Shown here piece after piece: positions 36,658-53,963 of a DNA stretch of 64,000 nucleotides. The translations under genes were made by a program, and so were the position numbers. The DNA is from Daucus carota subsp. sativus (lineage: Eukaryota > Streptophyta > Magnoliopsida > Apiales > Apiaceae), in assembly GCF_001625215.2 (NCBI RefSeq), contig NC_030383.2, forward strand, positions 59,882,949 through 59,946,948, given 5' to 3'. The notes beneath the pieces are model-generated. The model was not told the DNA's origin, searched no databases, and worked only from the letters and a program-made list of their open reading frames with translations. The number at the start of each line of letters is the position of its first letter. Within the stretch, counting starts at the first letter, position 1.

Positions 36658-39600
36658 ATGGGTCGCATAGTTTATCTTCTTCTTGTAATAATCGCTGCAA
36701 GCCCACTAATATCATCTGCAAATCCTCATGTTTCATCTGGAGAACAACTCAAGAATGATGATAAAGTAGTGATAGCTCTCTACTATGAGACCTTGTGTCC
36801 CTACTGTTCAAATCTGATTGTGAATTATCTCTACAAGTATTTTGAAGATGGGCTTGATTCCATCGCTGATCTCAAGCTTATTCCGTATGGGAACGCCAAG
36901 ATCGGGCCCAACAATACCATTGTTTGCCAGGTGAATTGTCTTTTCTTGTGAGTTTGATTGGTTTTAGCCCTTTAGGAGTAGAATTTTGTATTTTTTTTTA
37001 TGGGTTTTTGATTTTTTGGGGGTTAGTCTATAGATCAATTAGTATGAGATTGTCTGTTAAGTGACCAGTTCTTCGAATTAATTTGTTTGAGATTGTGTGT
37101 GTTATGTGACCAGTGTGTGCTCATTTTGATACTTCAAATAACCAGTCCACCTAAAATCTTTGAGCTTCGTTCACTGGGATAAAATGGAATGAGGGGCGAA
37201 TGAAATGAATTTGTATTATAAATTTCGGGTGATTAGAGAAAATATTTTATGATTTTCATTCCTTCGATCATTCCATTCTCAATTATTTAAACTAAAAATC
37301 TAGCCCACATGTTTTGAAGGAGTACTCCTTAGTTCCACTTATGCATCATGTTTCCCTACGATTGATGATATTCGTAAAAAAAAATTTAGACTTGCTCATA
37401 TTTAGTCACTATCATCTCATAATTTCTTGTTTCTCCATAAAACTTTTTTTTAATAATTTCTCATTCCATTCTCCCTTTACTGTGATCATCATATTTTAAC
37501 ACTCTATCCTACTCGAAATCACTCGAAATCTATTCGCGTAACTTTGCCTTTTGTGTCCATAATAAATTAGGAGAATATTGGGAGTGGCACGTAGTCGATC
37601 TGAACTAACTCGAGTCAACTGGTTCTCTTAAAACCTCAAGATATTAGGAAAATGTTTTTTAACACAAAGATCATTATATTCTAAAAGTGTGTGTTTTATG
37701 TTAGAATATAATATAAGATCTTGATAAGTCCTTTCTGTCTTTTAGGGTAAAGGATAACGGGTAACTTAACATTTCATCTGTGTATATGAATTTTCAATGA
37801 TATATGGAAGAACCTTGTTATATAAGTAGCTTTTTATTGGTCCAGATATAGCAGGGACAATGCATTTTTAAGTCGATAAATTAATAAAATCATTTGGTTT
37901 AAAGGAGTTCTATGAATTCGGGTTTATTGGTTTAACTATATATGGGCTTTGGATGATTCATCCACAAATTCATTGATTCCACCAATTTCATACTTTAGAC
38001 TAAACATAGTACCACCTCCATCTCAAAAAAATAGTCTTGTTTGAATTTTCACTAGTCAAATTGATCAAATTTTGACCGTAAATCAAAAATTGTTCTTTAA
38101 CAATTTTTAAAAACCGAAAAATACATGTTAAAGTAGATCAAATTTACTTTCTAATGATATAATGTGTATTGTTAGTCAAAATTTAGCCACTTTGACCAAG
38201 ACAAATCAAAACAAGACTATTATTTTGAGATGGAGGGAGTATAAGTTTGTGGGAGAGTTGATACCTTAACTTGAGTATCAGAACTCTGCTGACCCAACAG
38301 GATTGAGTTCGAATTGTGAGAACCCAAAAATTGTAAAATAGTTAACTTGAACTCTAAAGATATATATTAAGCCTTTGAATTTTAGCCCTACGTGTATGAT
38401 CTTGATGTGTTGAGTGAGCTGGTAAATGAATATAATTTTATACTCAAATACTTGGACTTACAAAATTTCAATGTTGTTTCTTGTTATTTGCAGCATGGCA
38501 CCATGGAATGTGTGCTCAACACCGTAGAGTCATGTGCCATCCATACCTGGCCTGATGTGGTAACCTCAATTTGCAATATTACAGCTCCAAAGGATTTCCT
38601 GAATTTGCTTTGTATTGTCAAATGTGTATATATAGTCACACTATACTGCTGAGAGTGATTAATAAGTTCTGATTACGGAGTTATTTATTGTTGCTGAATA
38701 TATATATTTATTGCAACGTTATTTAACTTACTCTCACAATATTGTCAATTATCTAATGCAGAAAGATCATTTTCCTTTTATCTACTGTGTTGAAAGTCTT
38801 GTGTATGAGGGTGATTATGACCAATGGGAGACATGCTTTACAAAATTGAATTTGAATCCCAAACCTGTTATGGATTGTTATGGTAGCGGATACGGGAAAA
38901 AGGTTAGTTCTCAAGAATTTTTTGGTGCTTATATATAGTTCAAGCGAATTTTAACTTTTACCTATACTTTTACCTATACATTTTATTGATCCTTGGTTCT
39001 GTCAACATTAAGTTATATTATGTTAAGTTTTATAACTTCTGAAGAACTGTTTAGATTATCATTCATGCTCTCTATATATAATAGAATTGGCCTTGCCTCA
39101 TTATTTGACATTGTAAGATTATGTAGCAGACATTTTCGTCTTTTACTTTTCTGTTTAGCTAATCGATGGCACTTTGTATGTGGCTCCATCTGTTACATTG
39201 CAATTTTCTTTTGATGGTTGTTGTGCACCAATGTTTTAATTCTTAAAAATTGGATTAGTTGTCATAGAAGTCTTTTGACACCTTCATTCAGTTGACGATG
39301 TTTACTTAACTTTTCTTCAATTAACCTAACTATATATATTTCTCCAGCTTGAACTACAATATGCAGCTGAAACGGATGCCCTCGAACCTCGTCATACATA
39401 TGTGCCTTGGTTAGTTGTGGATGGACAGCCCTTATATGATGTAAGAATAATTTTTCCTAATTATTAGCATATTATTCAAGAAATACATGTCTTTTTTATG
39501 AACTGGCAGGTCATACTTATATAAGCAGCTATGTGTGTATGGATTGCAAAACTTAGAAAAAATGCCGACCATGATTTATTTTATAATTTACCACCATTCG

Positions 39601-39871
39601 ATGCCAATGGTACATGTATATCCAAAATATGACACTGCTGCTTCTTCTGTCATAGGACTACACGGATTTCATAAGTTACGTGTGCAAGGCTTATAAAGGC
39701 AGCAACGTGCCCAAAGTATGTCAATCATCCCTTAGTAGCTCAACACATAAGAATGCTAATGGTATAAACAAAGTCTGCTACACAGAAAAAGCAACTAAGA
39801 CAACACTTTCCAAATTAGTATCAGCAATATCATCCTGGGTTCTGCAGGATAATGTGGCTGCTTCGATCTAG
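36658..39871 (+). CDS. GILT-family secreted thiol reductase
   Basis: Five exons, 36658-36930, 38494-38559, 38762-38902, 39348-39440 and 39656-39871, give 262 residues. Residues 1-20 are a signal peptide. The redox motif is Cys47-Pro-Tyr-Cys50 in YYETLCPYCSN. The family signature CQHGxxECxxNxxExC is complete across the exon 1/2 join (Cys90 to Cys105). The conserved VPWLVVDGQPLYD follows, with several more Cys likely in disulphides. GILT (gamma-interferon-inducible lysosomal thiol reductase) proteins reduce disulphides in the lysosome or vacuole; the plant members are secreted or vacuolar, and their substrates are poorly known. Intron 1 holds an LTR fragment and a MITE. The stop TAG is followed by GTATG, so a further splice there cannot be excluded. 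The family call is firm. Confidence 0.93.
37699..37770 (+). mobile_element. LTR-retroelement fragment in GILT intron 1
   Basis: Starts TGTTAGAATATAATAT like the fragment at 24746 and continues with a weak match (TTGATAAGTCC). A fossil LTR piece without a primer site or coding part. Confidence 0.45.
38010..38241. mobile_element. Stowaway-like MITE in GILT intron 1
   Basis: Starts TACCACCTCCATCTCAAAA and ends with its near-perfect complement, TTTTGAGATGGAGGGAGTA; 232 bp. The inverted ends extend inward through AATAGTCTTGTTT and its complement AAACAAGACTATT-like run. Confidence 0.8.
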
Positions 39872-40757
39872 GTATGCTCCATTCTTATAAACTGTATAAT
39901 AATTATCTTGTATATTCGCGTACTACAATAAATTGTAGCCCCCAAGACCCAATACATACAGTTGTGTGACTGGTTTCTTTGTTCTTTAATGTGGGTAGGG
40001 AAGACTGCAAAATGTTGTATGTTACAAAACTTATCTCTGTCACTCAAGTTGGACAATATAAAATGCATATACTGGTGTAAATGTTATTTTTACGACATTA
40101 TAGTTGTTTTGATATGTATTGCAGCAGTATTAAATTTTATGTCATAACTCATATATATACTAGTATTTATGCCCGCGTTGCTTGGCTTTATAATATCAAA
40201 AGAAATTTAACTGACAAAGAAAATTAGATATGTTTTTTTTCATGTTCCTTAGGTAGCATGATAACATACATAATGAACACCATTATAAAATATTCAAGTT
40301 GCTGACAAAAACATATGATAAGGTCAACAATTCATCGCTAAACGATTATAAAAATATCATAATCCAAATATAAAGTTGTTTCAGACTATCAATCTTTAGC
40401 GATTGTTGATGACTCGCCGTTAAGATCTGATAGTCCTTGTAGATGAAAGATCGAAAATGTGCCTGCGTGTCTTGAGTTGTTGTGGTTCACTGCAGTTTCC
40501 TCTAGCTTGAATCTGTGGCAGATACTTGTAGCCCAGCACATTGTACTTTGCTTCACACGTTGGCTTCGGTATTTGATTGTATATGGCCTTGCTACCAAAA
40601 GTCTGATTATATATTTGATGATAAGGGGTTTACAAGTGATAGGTATGGGGAATTACAGATGGCTGGCCTCAAAGCCTGGAACTTTTGATTTGGGCTGCAC
40701 CCTTGATGTTAAATTCTATATAAAAACCAATTCCAAAAGCACAGTCTAGTGGGCTAA

Positions 40758-41841
40758 TAGCATCTCCAAAGGAGAGTCCTTAGTTACATTTTCTCCACTT
40801 TCAGCAAATTTAGGGATTTAGCTCCAATCACCTTCTCTGTGCCTGACAATTTGTAGGTTTTATTCATCCTTTATACATGTTAATTAAATATAATATATAC
40901 CTCTAACTATGCTTTATTTTTATCACTTAAATATTATTTTTAATATACAGGGAAACATTACCGGGGATATCATTGGAGTAAACCAACTTCTTGATTTCTT
41001 ATATTTTAGATAATCATTACTTTACTATATTTTAGAATTTGTAAAATAGGGATCACTATCGAAAATGTTCTAAAAAGTAATTAATTTGTAAGTATATGAT
41101 TTATTATAGAATAGGCAAATGATCAAAACAACCATGCTTGCACTAGGTCTCATTTATAAATCAACATAAATCACATCTCATGGTCTCATAATTCTGCTTT
41201 TTATCATAATTTTTAAATATTGTTAGATGTGACATTAATATTTTTATTCACTAAAAGAAAATTTTAAAAAATATTATTTTTAACTATGTAGTCAAACATC
41301 TTAAAAATACATGAAAAAAATACACTAATATGAAGAGGGAGTAAATAAATAGAATTGAGTTGAATTTTTGATTGTCGAGTCAGGTTTGATGTTAACCCTA
41401 TAGAACAATTTATATTGTTCGAATCCGAGTTCATCAAGAAACGAGTTGAGTTTGAATTACTGAGTCGAGTGCGAGTTGGTCATACAAACGCCTTGCTTAA
41501 AATTAGTTCAAAAATATCATAAACAAAAATTTCAGATGATTTTATTATTATTGATCAGTTATATTTTAAAAATAGTGTGTTATTATTATTTTAAATTGTT
41601 ATAAGTATACTATTTGTTTTAATATGATAATAGATGACGTGGAATACTACTACAAATAAATATTTAGAGGTTGACCAAATATAAACAAAATCACGAGGTT
41701 GACTATGATTATAGATAATATTATAGGTAATCATAATGTGTCATTGTAGTTTATTTTTATATATATAATCTCAATATTTTTTTTATAGTAGCTACGTATA
41801 ATTTAATTTTAGCTAATGGTGGAAGGGAGCGGGAGATGCTC
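40758..41841. mobile_element. TAA-flanked MITE-like element
   Basis: Starts TAGCATCTCCAAAGG and ends GCGGGAGATGCTC with TAA on both sides, the same end type as the 26991-28457 cluster. At about 1.1 kb it is longer than usual and probably holds insertions. Confidence 0.45.
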
Positions 41842-42677
41842 TAATAATTCATTATCATTAGCTTATATTTTTCAATCATTTCAAATTATTGTGAGCGGTT
41901 GAGAACCGTACAATAATTCAATATAAATAGTAAATATTCCCGTGGGTCTCACAATTCACAAGACTACACACTGGATTGCAGCTAGTACTAATGTACAATT
42001 GTAAAATACTGATTTACGAATGGACCATTGATGATGAAACAATGGAGCACGTACATGAGCTATGTATGTATATATGGAAACGAGGATAGCCTGCTTTGTA
42101 AGTTTCACATCTTACAACTTTAAGAGTGCAGAAAAAAAGTTGTTGGTAAAAAGCTGGGGAATCTGGACTAGTGGCTTAATTGGAACAAAAATACACTGTC
42201 GGTTTTACTATTTAAACAGTGCCTAAAAGCTTTGATGTGAGACCTCAGATTAGTGTTTCATTGTTTGCTTACCTTTTTTGTTATTCACGGTGACCGGTTT
42301 TATAAACCCTCGACTACTTATGGAGGGTGAGTCGAGGTCTCGAGGGTGACTAGCACAACATCCCATCGTTAAAAATGAAATTCACTAATTAGACGGATCA
42401 GGATATGGATCGAGGGTAATCCGATCCAAACCCGATCCGTCGACACCCCTAATTGTAAGGTAGTAGTTTTTACTCTCTTGCACCTGCTCTCTGGTTTCCC
42501 GAGTTTTGATATATAATCAAAATTAGTTCATCTAAAATTTTAAGATATCCCGCATGGATTTTGTGTTATATATTAATATTTTCTTTACTTGAAATCTCAT
42601 TTTTTTTTTTGTTGAAAAGTGGATCACAGGCGTCCATTTTCAGGATAATTAATTTTTTTGTATTCATATTATATTAT

Positions 42678-42850
42678 GAGAATATTGGGAGTGACAAAGA
42701 ATCAAACTTAAGACCTCGTGTGAACTTGAAATCTCCGCCACCTGAACTCTGATACCATGTTAGGAACATGTTAAGAGTGTTTTAGACGCCACCTGAGCTC
42801 TGAGATATCATGTTGAGAACATATTAAGAGTGTTTTAGATGGTATTAACT
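42678..42850 (-). mobile_element. LTR-retroelement scraps, minus strand
   Basis: On the minus strand there is a primer-site-like TGGTATCAGAG (about 42757-42747). A second degenerate copy of the same join lies about 60 bases away, each next to GAACATGTTAAGAGTGTTTTA-like DNA. Fossil fragments of a Copia/TRIM-like family, without coding parts. Confidence 0.45.
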
Positions 42851-43860
42851 ATTTGCGAAGATTTTTTGTTCAAGACTTGTTACTTTCATTATCTACATAC
42901 GAGATTTACGGATTACTATTACTTTATAGAGAGGGATGATAGATGGATATAAGAAGAAAACAAGAAAAAATGGAGAAAAAAAAGGGTGGGTGGAGGATCA
43001 ATCTGAATCCGAAAAGGGACTAGACGAGGACCCAAGACGGTGATAAAATACAAGATTAGCACCTGAGAACTCAAGTCAGTACTGGTACTATACACTGCAC
43101 CCACGTGTGAACTCTTGAATTATACAGTATATATACAACTGATTCACAGGCTGACGACACATACAAATAGTCAAATACAACGTTACTGGGGAGTGGGGAC
43201 TGAGTCCCACATATTTTCACTTTTATTCATAATATTTTTTTTTAGAAAAACCGTTTTTTTGGGCAGGTTCAAACGGACCGAATTATCTTGGAGCGGTCGC
43301 ACCGAACCGAATTATTTCGTGTTTGAGAAAAAAATCTATATTGCAGGAAATTTATAGGTTTCATGTTATGGTGGTTTTATTTTAATTTCAAACCTATTTA
43401 AATGGTCCAAAAATTATGATATCAAATTAACGCGGACTAAAAAAGATAAAGAATTATAAAGGTAGATCGACAATTTGCACTCCAGAATAACTCTCTTAAA
43501 GATGCACTCTCTTGTCCCCTATATTAACATTAAACAGAAATATTATATATTATAGGTCTTAATATATATGTAGTCATGTAGAGTGACATGCTTATTTATT
43601 TTATTTCGTTATAACATTTATCTTATAGAACAAGCCATAAATTCCAGGGATTAGCTTCTCAGGTGTTGAATAAATAATAATAGCGACGGATATAATAACA
43701 ATTTAAAGGCATCTTCCGCCTGCATGCAGAACCTTATAGGCTTATACTGTCAAACGTGCTTTTGTAAATTAAGTTAATTAAAATTTGTTCATTGCAGAAC
43801 TAAATTTAGTAATCATCTGGCTCAAAACTTAATAATCATCTCGCCAGAGAGCGTAGCTAC

Positions 43861-44722
43861 CGTGGCGTAACCAGGAATAATTATTAGGGGGTCTCAAATT
43901 TAGAAGCAAGTGAAATTGTAAAAGGACCGATTGAAATTTGAATCGAACCGTGATACCACATTCATCAAAGAGAAACGATAATCTCTCTCGGTTGCACGTA
44001 TAGATTGGTTAAAAGGCTTGAAAGAGAACGTTGTCTGAGTGTATTAACATAAATACAGCAATAAGAAGCGGCGTCGAAAAAAAATTGACTTATAGTAACG
44101 ACTTTTCTATGCCACATAATGGTTGTAGACCTCCGAAAAAGCATAAGCAACCAGTTCTAAGTGACATGGGTTTTCACCATTCCTTTCCAAGAAATATTAA
44201 GCCTATTAAAGTGGGCAGTGGACCCTAGGAGCTGGCCGCTGGTAGGGAAAGCGCAGCTGAGCATGTTGTCGCGAGTTCGTGGCTGAATGAATTTATCGCA
44301 GTGGGAAGCTGAGTTAGGGTAGTGTCAAATATGTGCGTATGATTTATGAGTGTATCTGTTTGAATGTATTTGTTAATCAGACTCTCTTTAGACTAAGAAC
44401 AAGTTCAAAGCAGAGAGACAAAGAGAGAGAGACAAAGAGAGTATGTATAACAATTTATTATAATATATAGCTTTATAAATAAGGCTTCAAGAGGTTGTTC
44501 TAGTTATATAAGCCATCACTATGATATTGTTGGATCAACATTTTTTATCTAATACCCTAAATTTTGACTTAGTACATGTCATAAGGCATCTCTTGAATTC
44601 GATCTAAGTGTCCTAAATTATATTGATATGAATAATTCAGCGGGGGTTGGGAGAAAAATGTATACTGTTTTTTCGAGGTTAGGGGACTCTAGCATTCTCT
44701 AGCCCCCCTCTGGTTCCGCCAC
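43861..44722. mobile_element. Unclassified element with GTGGCGGAACCAG-type ends
   Basis: The left end GTGGCGTAACCAGGAATAA and the right end (complement GTGGCGGAACCAGAGGGG) are inverted relatives, both followed inward by a G-rich GGGGG run. About 860 bp without a clear transposase frame. The superfamily was not decided. Confidence 0.4.
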
Positions 44723-45731
44723 TACGTAGTTAGATTCGATTTCGAACTCGAATCTGATCATAATCACAATTCACATACTATCCAAACTGTAACTATAATT
44801 AATTGATATGTGGCATTGTTTGATCATAATTATAATTTACATATAATCGAAACCGTAATTATAATCGATATGCTATCATTATTACATAAACGGATCTGGT
44901 AGGAGACACAAAGAACATAAGGAGCAAGTGTCCCTTCTAGAAGAAATTTTGACAAATTTTCTTAATATAAATTGTATAAAAATAGAGAATGCCTTTCTAA
45001 AATTTGAAAAAAATAAAAATATTTTTCAAATATTTGTTTATGTCCCGTTCAAAAATTATCCCAGATCCGCCCTCGCTACGTTAGATAACCTTTTAGGCTA
45101 AAATGCATACCAGAACAAAACTTTGTCGCCACATCTTAACAAAGACATTGCCCTAATTTCCGGTACCAAATCTGATACAAACTGTGTGTACTGAAGAGAG
45201 CTAGGCAATAATGAATGAGCACTCTTTCAGACCCAGCAAGGAATAAAAATACATTAGTGCACGCATCAATCTTAATGTAAAGATCAATAATTATATTTTT
45301 GAGCCTAGACGTTAGCACATAAAACGAATAAATTATTGTCGTTTTGAAAAACAAAACCATTTCTATCAGCATAAAGTAATGTTCATTGTCTCCAGAAGAA
45401 GACCTCTAAACCACTCAAATTACCACCTTCATAATAGTATATTTGTAAACCAAATGATTGACCCTCTATGGCTCTATGCACTGAATTATTGTCAACCCTT
45501 ATCTTAAATTCTCTGCTAATAATACAAGTCTGGTTAATTAAAAACTTAATTAAGTAATTAATTAACAGATCCCTGAAAAGATGTGAAATTCTAACAAAAT
45601 TTGATTGTCTAGCTAGCTAGGTTATGAATTTCTAGGGGAATCATATATAAACATAAATAATATTTACTTAAATAAAGAACTAAAAATGTGAAGCAAAATC
45701 TACTTCTCTGGAAATTGAGCATTGTGCAGGA

Positions 45732-46361
45732 CTATACTGCTGAAGTAGGAGGAGGTATAGTGGCAGTAATTGTACCACTGGCATCACCACCGCCGCCGCC
45801 ACCCTCGGCCACGAGGAGTGTACTAGAGCTCACCGTCGGTGCTGCGGTGGCCTTCACAGTGGAAGTCCGTTTTCTTTTTTTCTTGTCATAAGGTATTCCT
45901 CTGGCTTTTGATTGACTTTCTTTAACCTCCCTTAGGTATATTCTCACCGCCCTGGCTCCAAACGGGTTGGACTCAGGGCGGCCCCCGTTTTCCTCGTAGG
46001 CCGCTCTTAAGCGGCCTATTAGGGCATCCAGACTTCCCCACGCTTGTTTTAGCAAACAAGCGCAGGGAGCTGGAGGGTTCGGGTGTCCAAAATACGGACA
46101 TCCGGCCACATGCACCTTGGTCTTTCCAAACTGGTCAAGGTACTTGAGAAACTCGATCACATGAGCGCCGCTACACCTGGCTAGGGTTAAAGGTGGCTTG
46201 TGATTCCTCAAATACTGTAAAAACGTGTTCCAATCTCTCCTCTTCTGTGACTCATACCGGCTCGGTGGGGCAGCTGATGAACCACCCCCGTCTGCTGCTG
46301 TGTTAGCAGCAGACGAGGACGGGGCTGCCCCGTCTCCTCCCACCGCAGATGCTCCCTCCAT
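45732..46361 (-). CDS. ALOG/LSH-family nuclear regulator
   Basis: A single uninterrupted exon encodes 209 residues. Residues 1-34 are Ala/Gly/Ser-rich. The ALOG domain runs from about 35 ([17 protein letters not shown]) to 160, with the [18 protein letters not shown] core. Within it is a zinc-ribbon insert with His84, Cys88, His93, Cys100 and Cys102. Then come the typical [33 protein letters not shown] and the nuclear signal KKRKR (161-165). The tail is low-complexity with a run of six Gly. LSH/ALOG proteins (LIGHT-DEPENDENT SHORT HYPOCOTYLS, rice G1) are plant DNA-binding regulators of organ boundaries and light growth; they usually have one coding exon, as here. The exact paralogue was not decided. 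The plus-strand frames over this locus are shadows. Confidence 0.95.
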   Translation of the reverse strand: MEGASAVGGDGAAPSSSAANTAADGGGSSAAPPSRYESQKRRDWNTFLQYLRNHKPPLTLARCSGAHVIEFLKYLDQFGKTKVHVAGCPYFGHPNPPAPCACLLKQAWGSLDALIGRLRAAYEENGGRPESNPFGARAVRIYLREVKESQSKARGIPYDKKKRKRTSTVKATAAPTVSSSTLLVAEGGGGGGDASGTITATIPPPTSAV

Positions 46362-46498
46362 TTTTTCCCCCTCCTGTTTCTCAAGGCTAGCTATCTATTC
46401 ACAAAAATATGCAAATAAATATATATGTGCATGAACTTCGGTAGAATTGAGGATCAGAGAGAAGGATTTGTCACGGGCACTGAGAGATATTTCACTGC

Positions 46499-46504
46499 TT
46501 TATA
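46499..46504 (-). promoter_or_regulatory. Possible TATA box of the ALOG gene
   Basis: On the minus strand TTTTATAAAG lies about 140 bases upstream of the ATG, which fits a leader of about 110 bases. Other AT-rich runs nearby make this uncertain. Confidence 0.35.
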
Positions 46505-50241
<3,737 letters not shown>

Positions 50242-50650
50242 AATGATTTCATTAAACATACAAAAACTAGAAGTGATACGATGAATCACTCTTTCATTTC
50301 TGCATATTACACGACTGACCTCCATCTCATTCAAATTGCATGCATGCACGCGCGTGTGGGTATTTATGTATCATGCTTTTGTGAGAGTATTTGTCACTTT
50401 GTCAATTTTGATACCCCATCAACAATGCCCTCGAGCAATCACATTATTAGGTTTTGAAATGAAACCGCAGTGTAATAAATTATACGACTATATCCTAGAA
50501 GGTGTAGCCTTTAGTTTATGCGTATTTTTCAAGATTATCTCATTATTTCACCACTTTACAAGGCATTTCCACTTTGGATGGCTTGGGTCCTCTCCATATG
50601 ATTTAAATTATTGTGCAGGTTTATCATTGGTGCCACTTACGCATATATAC

Positions 50651-51042
50651 AGGTGTTTGGTTTGGTTAAGCTTATAATCTGTTTATAAGTCACTACAATC
50701 TTATTCGTACAGCATGTGTAATGAATATATTAGGCATTTGACTTATAAATCAGAATGTGAAAAATTACAAATCCAATTTTTTTAATGATTTATTTGTAAT
50801 CTTGAAATTTGATTTTACAAATATGTAAAGGACTAATCTAAAAATAATTTATAATGAAATGCATTATACTAAAAAAGTTCAAAAAAAAAAAAACTAATAT
50901 TTCTAACATCCCGCTTCTAATTTCAAAAGCAAAAAAAACACTTCTAATTCTTTTGTCAAACAGTTCTTAAGAAGTAAAATTGTAAAAGTAAGATAAAATG
51001 TTAAAAGAAGCAATAAATGGCCGGAATAGCCAAACAGGCCCA
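50651..51042. mobile_element. MITE-like element with GTTTGG ends
   Basis: Starts AGGTGTTTGGTTTGG and ends AATAGCCAAACAGGCCC, inverted ends of the same look as 48084-48330, with a TTATAAGTC-type inside. Confidence 0.4.
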
Positions 51043-51770
51043 TTAACTTCTCATGTATAAACAGTAAGCAATTTTTTTAAATTATGTCAAATGACGCCAT
51101 GGTCTTTGGTTTAGATTGTCATCTGGTAGGGGTTACACTTTTGTCATGTGTGTAACTGGTATCCGAGAATGTCTAATGTCGCTCCTTCAATTTTAGTTTT
51201 ATGCCATTAGGGTTTCTGAACAATAGTGACTTTTATGTAATAAGGTGTTGCTGCTTTCTGAGATAATATAATGTTGGTGTGATCGCTCGGAATATCTTTA
51301 ATTAATTTCATTTTTAATTTGAAGAATTTTTAAATTCTGTGTGTTAAATGATGAGAAAACAAAACAACTAATTGTTAATTTATACGAACTGTATTTTATT
51401 CTGGTTAATTAAAGTGTTTTTTTTTTGACAAAAAAGAGAGATTGTTTTTCGAAAGGTTTATTTCTGGATACAAAATAAGTAAATGTGTAGTTTATCTTAA
51501 AAAATATTTATTTTTATTTACTAATAAATATAAAACACATTCTTAATATTTTTTTTTTCAAATATGTAAATATATATTTTTACCGAAAAATAAACCCTCA
51601 TTTTCATAAGAGCTTATTAACCAAATAAGCACGACATCAAGTTTTCCAATAATATATCGATATTAAGAAATAAATATTAAGATAGTGTTTCGATGTATTA
51701 ATCATGGCATTACTAAAACCTGATGTAGGACTACTGTAAAAATATATTTTATATTCGTTAATATAAATAA

Positions 51771-51836
51771 GCTCCAAAGTTTACTATTTAAGCTTCAATT
51801 CAATTATTTAATTATTTAAATAGTAAACTTTGGAGC
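51771..51836. repeat. Perfect 21-base inverted repeat (hairpin)
   Basis: The arm 51771-51791 (GCTCCAAAGTTTACTATTTA then A) is exactly complementary to 51816-51836, with a 24-base AT-rich loop between. Confidence 0.9.
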
Positions 51837-52306
51837 TTTCGTCTGTCAGTGTCAAGTGCTGAAAAAGAAACGGAGGGGTATTAATTTAAAAAAAATTTAC
51901 CTTAGGGAAAATGAATTCCATATGCACGTTTGTGGGCTTTGAAGTTCTACTGCTGCGGCGGATTGGATTCAAACAAAACGGGCCAGCAGCGTAGCGAGAA
52001 AAAATGAAAAATACCACAAGTCCAAAATTTAGCTTGCGTGTGTGAATATTTTAGGGCGACACGCGAACCGACCCAGCAGTATTTTTAACAACCGCGTCAG
52101 GGAACTTGAAGAAAAAAGCATTTATCTGTATTATTTTTTTTCCCCGAACTATCATGAATTTGGCAAATTGCTAATTTTTTCTATTTATGTTTTTTGATTT
52201 GATTTCCTTTCCGTAATTTATTTTGTTGAGACTCTATTTACTTGTTTTTATGTCAGCAGATCCATATTTCGAATTTTGTATAATATTGATACTATTGGTT
52301 AATTGA

Positions 52307-52630
52307 TACTCCCTCCGTCCCAATTAATTGTATACAGTTTCCTTTTTGGGACGTCCCATCAATTGTATACATTCCAAAAGTAGTAAACTTTTATAATATA
52401 AAACATCATTAGTTCATTACACCAACTACATTCTTCCACTATCTCCATTCTATAATAATATAAACACTATTACACCCACTACTTTCCTCCACTATCTCAA
52501 ATCTATTATTAAATATAAGTGGGTCCCACCACTATACCCACTTTTCATCTAACTTTACTCATTTTCCACACAATTTTTTGGTCTCCATGTCCCTGCCATT
52601 TGTATACAAATGGCTGGGACGGAGGGAGTA
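52307..52630. mobile_element. Stowaway-like MITE
   Basis: Starts TACTCCCTCCGTCCCAATTA and ends GGCTGGGACGGAGGGAGTA. The inverted ends extend through AATTGTATACA and its complement. 324 bp, non-coding; the cleanest member of this family in the window. Confidence 0.85.
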
Positions 52631-53963
52631 TGAGTTATATAAAATTACAAATGATGATCGATTTGTAAAAATATTTTCAAAATCAATTCATATATTTGTT
52701 AGCAGGCCAACATTCCGGGGGTATTTCTTGTACGTAGTTACATAGTACACCATTATAAATCATCAATTTTATTATAAATTCTATTAAAAAATACATATAA
52801 AATGTGATTCTAATATAGAATACTATAACATATATCCATTATAAGTAATTTAACACTTAAAATTTGGAGAAAAAAATTTATTTTCGAAACTGATTCTACA
52901 ACAGAATAATTCTAGATAATTATTATTCTGTTATAAAATCATGTTGAGCTATTGCATAATTTTAGATGATTTTTAGAATAAAAAATTGTATAACTTCGTT
53001 TCCGATTTAATAATCAGAATTTATACTTATATTCCATAAAAAATATAATAAATATATATGTTATGTATAGATTTATAATGATGTGCTACTTAACTCCATA
53101 TAACAGGTATGCTATCAAGTGCTACTTTTTGTTGGTAACACAATGCTTTTGTTTCATGTGATTAAATATCAGTTTATACCTGGAGTACAATTTCTTTTTC
53201 TTTTTGACAATTTAGACTTAGAACCTATTTGCTTGCTTGGGCTTAAAACTCGGGTTTTAAGTCATTTTTGACTTTAAAATGAAAAATATTTGTTTACGTA
53301 ATAAGTCAAAAGTCGGCTTAAACTCGAAATAAGCGAGAAACTGACTTAAAGCCAAAAGATAGTTTTAGATACTTTTTTCAATAGCTTAATTTTTTTGAAT
53401 TTTTTTGATAAAAATTACTTTTAACTCATAGTTTACCCATAAATCACTTTTATTTTTATTATTATACGCTTTAATAATCCATAAGTCATTAATAAGCCAA
53501 AATTATCCAAACAAACAATTTAAACTCTCAACTTATCAAATAAGTCAGTGAAGCTATAAGTTACGTTAAGTCATTATTCATAAGATCAACCAAATGAGCT
53601 GTTAGAACATTTTCAACGGAGCTCTTAAATAAGCCATTTTCCTAATTTCAAGAGCAAATCCAAAAATAGTGCTCAAATAGGATACCACAAGCTCTTCAAG
53701 AATGTAAGAGTCTATCACCTCTCTTCTCTATTTAAAGAGCATCTAGTTAGTTTTTTACATTTTTTTTATGAATATTATATTAATTTCCGTCCAACCTTTC
53801 TTTTTCTTTTCATTTCTCTCTCTCATTTGTATGAATAGAGAGCAATATAAAGAGAAGTACTTTTTTGACAAAGTATAAAGAGAAGTATTAGAGTTGTCAT
53901 TTTTTTGAATGTTCTAGATTTATATAACAACTGCATTAGTAAATTTATTGGAATACTTCTTAG

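Larger units (their letters stand above)
39872..45731. other. Gene-free region with transposon debris
   Basis: No gene can be supported. It holds a TAA-flanked element (40758-41841), repeated LTR pieces (42678-42850) and a larger element (43861-44722). There is also a stretch with a GATCCGTCGACACCCCTAATT-like end near 42440 and AT-rich DNA. A somewhat GC-richer block at 40440-40700 has short open frames but no known domain. The 3' UTR of the ALOG gene lies at the right end. Confidence 0.5.
51043..53963. other. Gene-free region, middle part
   Basis: AT-rich DNA with a perfect hairpin (51771-51836), a Stowaway-like MITE (52307-52630) and a further weak MITE-like piece at about 53220-53603 (ends TATTTGCTTG and CAACCAAATGAGC). 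No gene was seen. Confidence 0.5.

Noticed and set aside
40389-40749. Possible small gene in a GC-richer block
   Set aside because: Open frames exist on both strands, but none has a known domain, good splice partners or a matching neighbour.
45688-45891. Plus-strand frame overlapping the ALOG gene
   Set aside because: Antisense shadow of a clearly conserved minus-strand protein.
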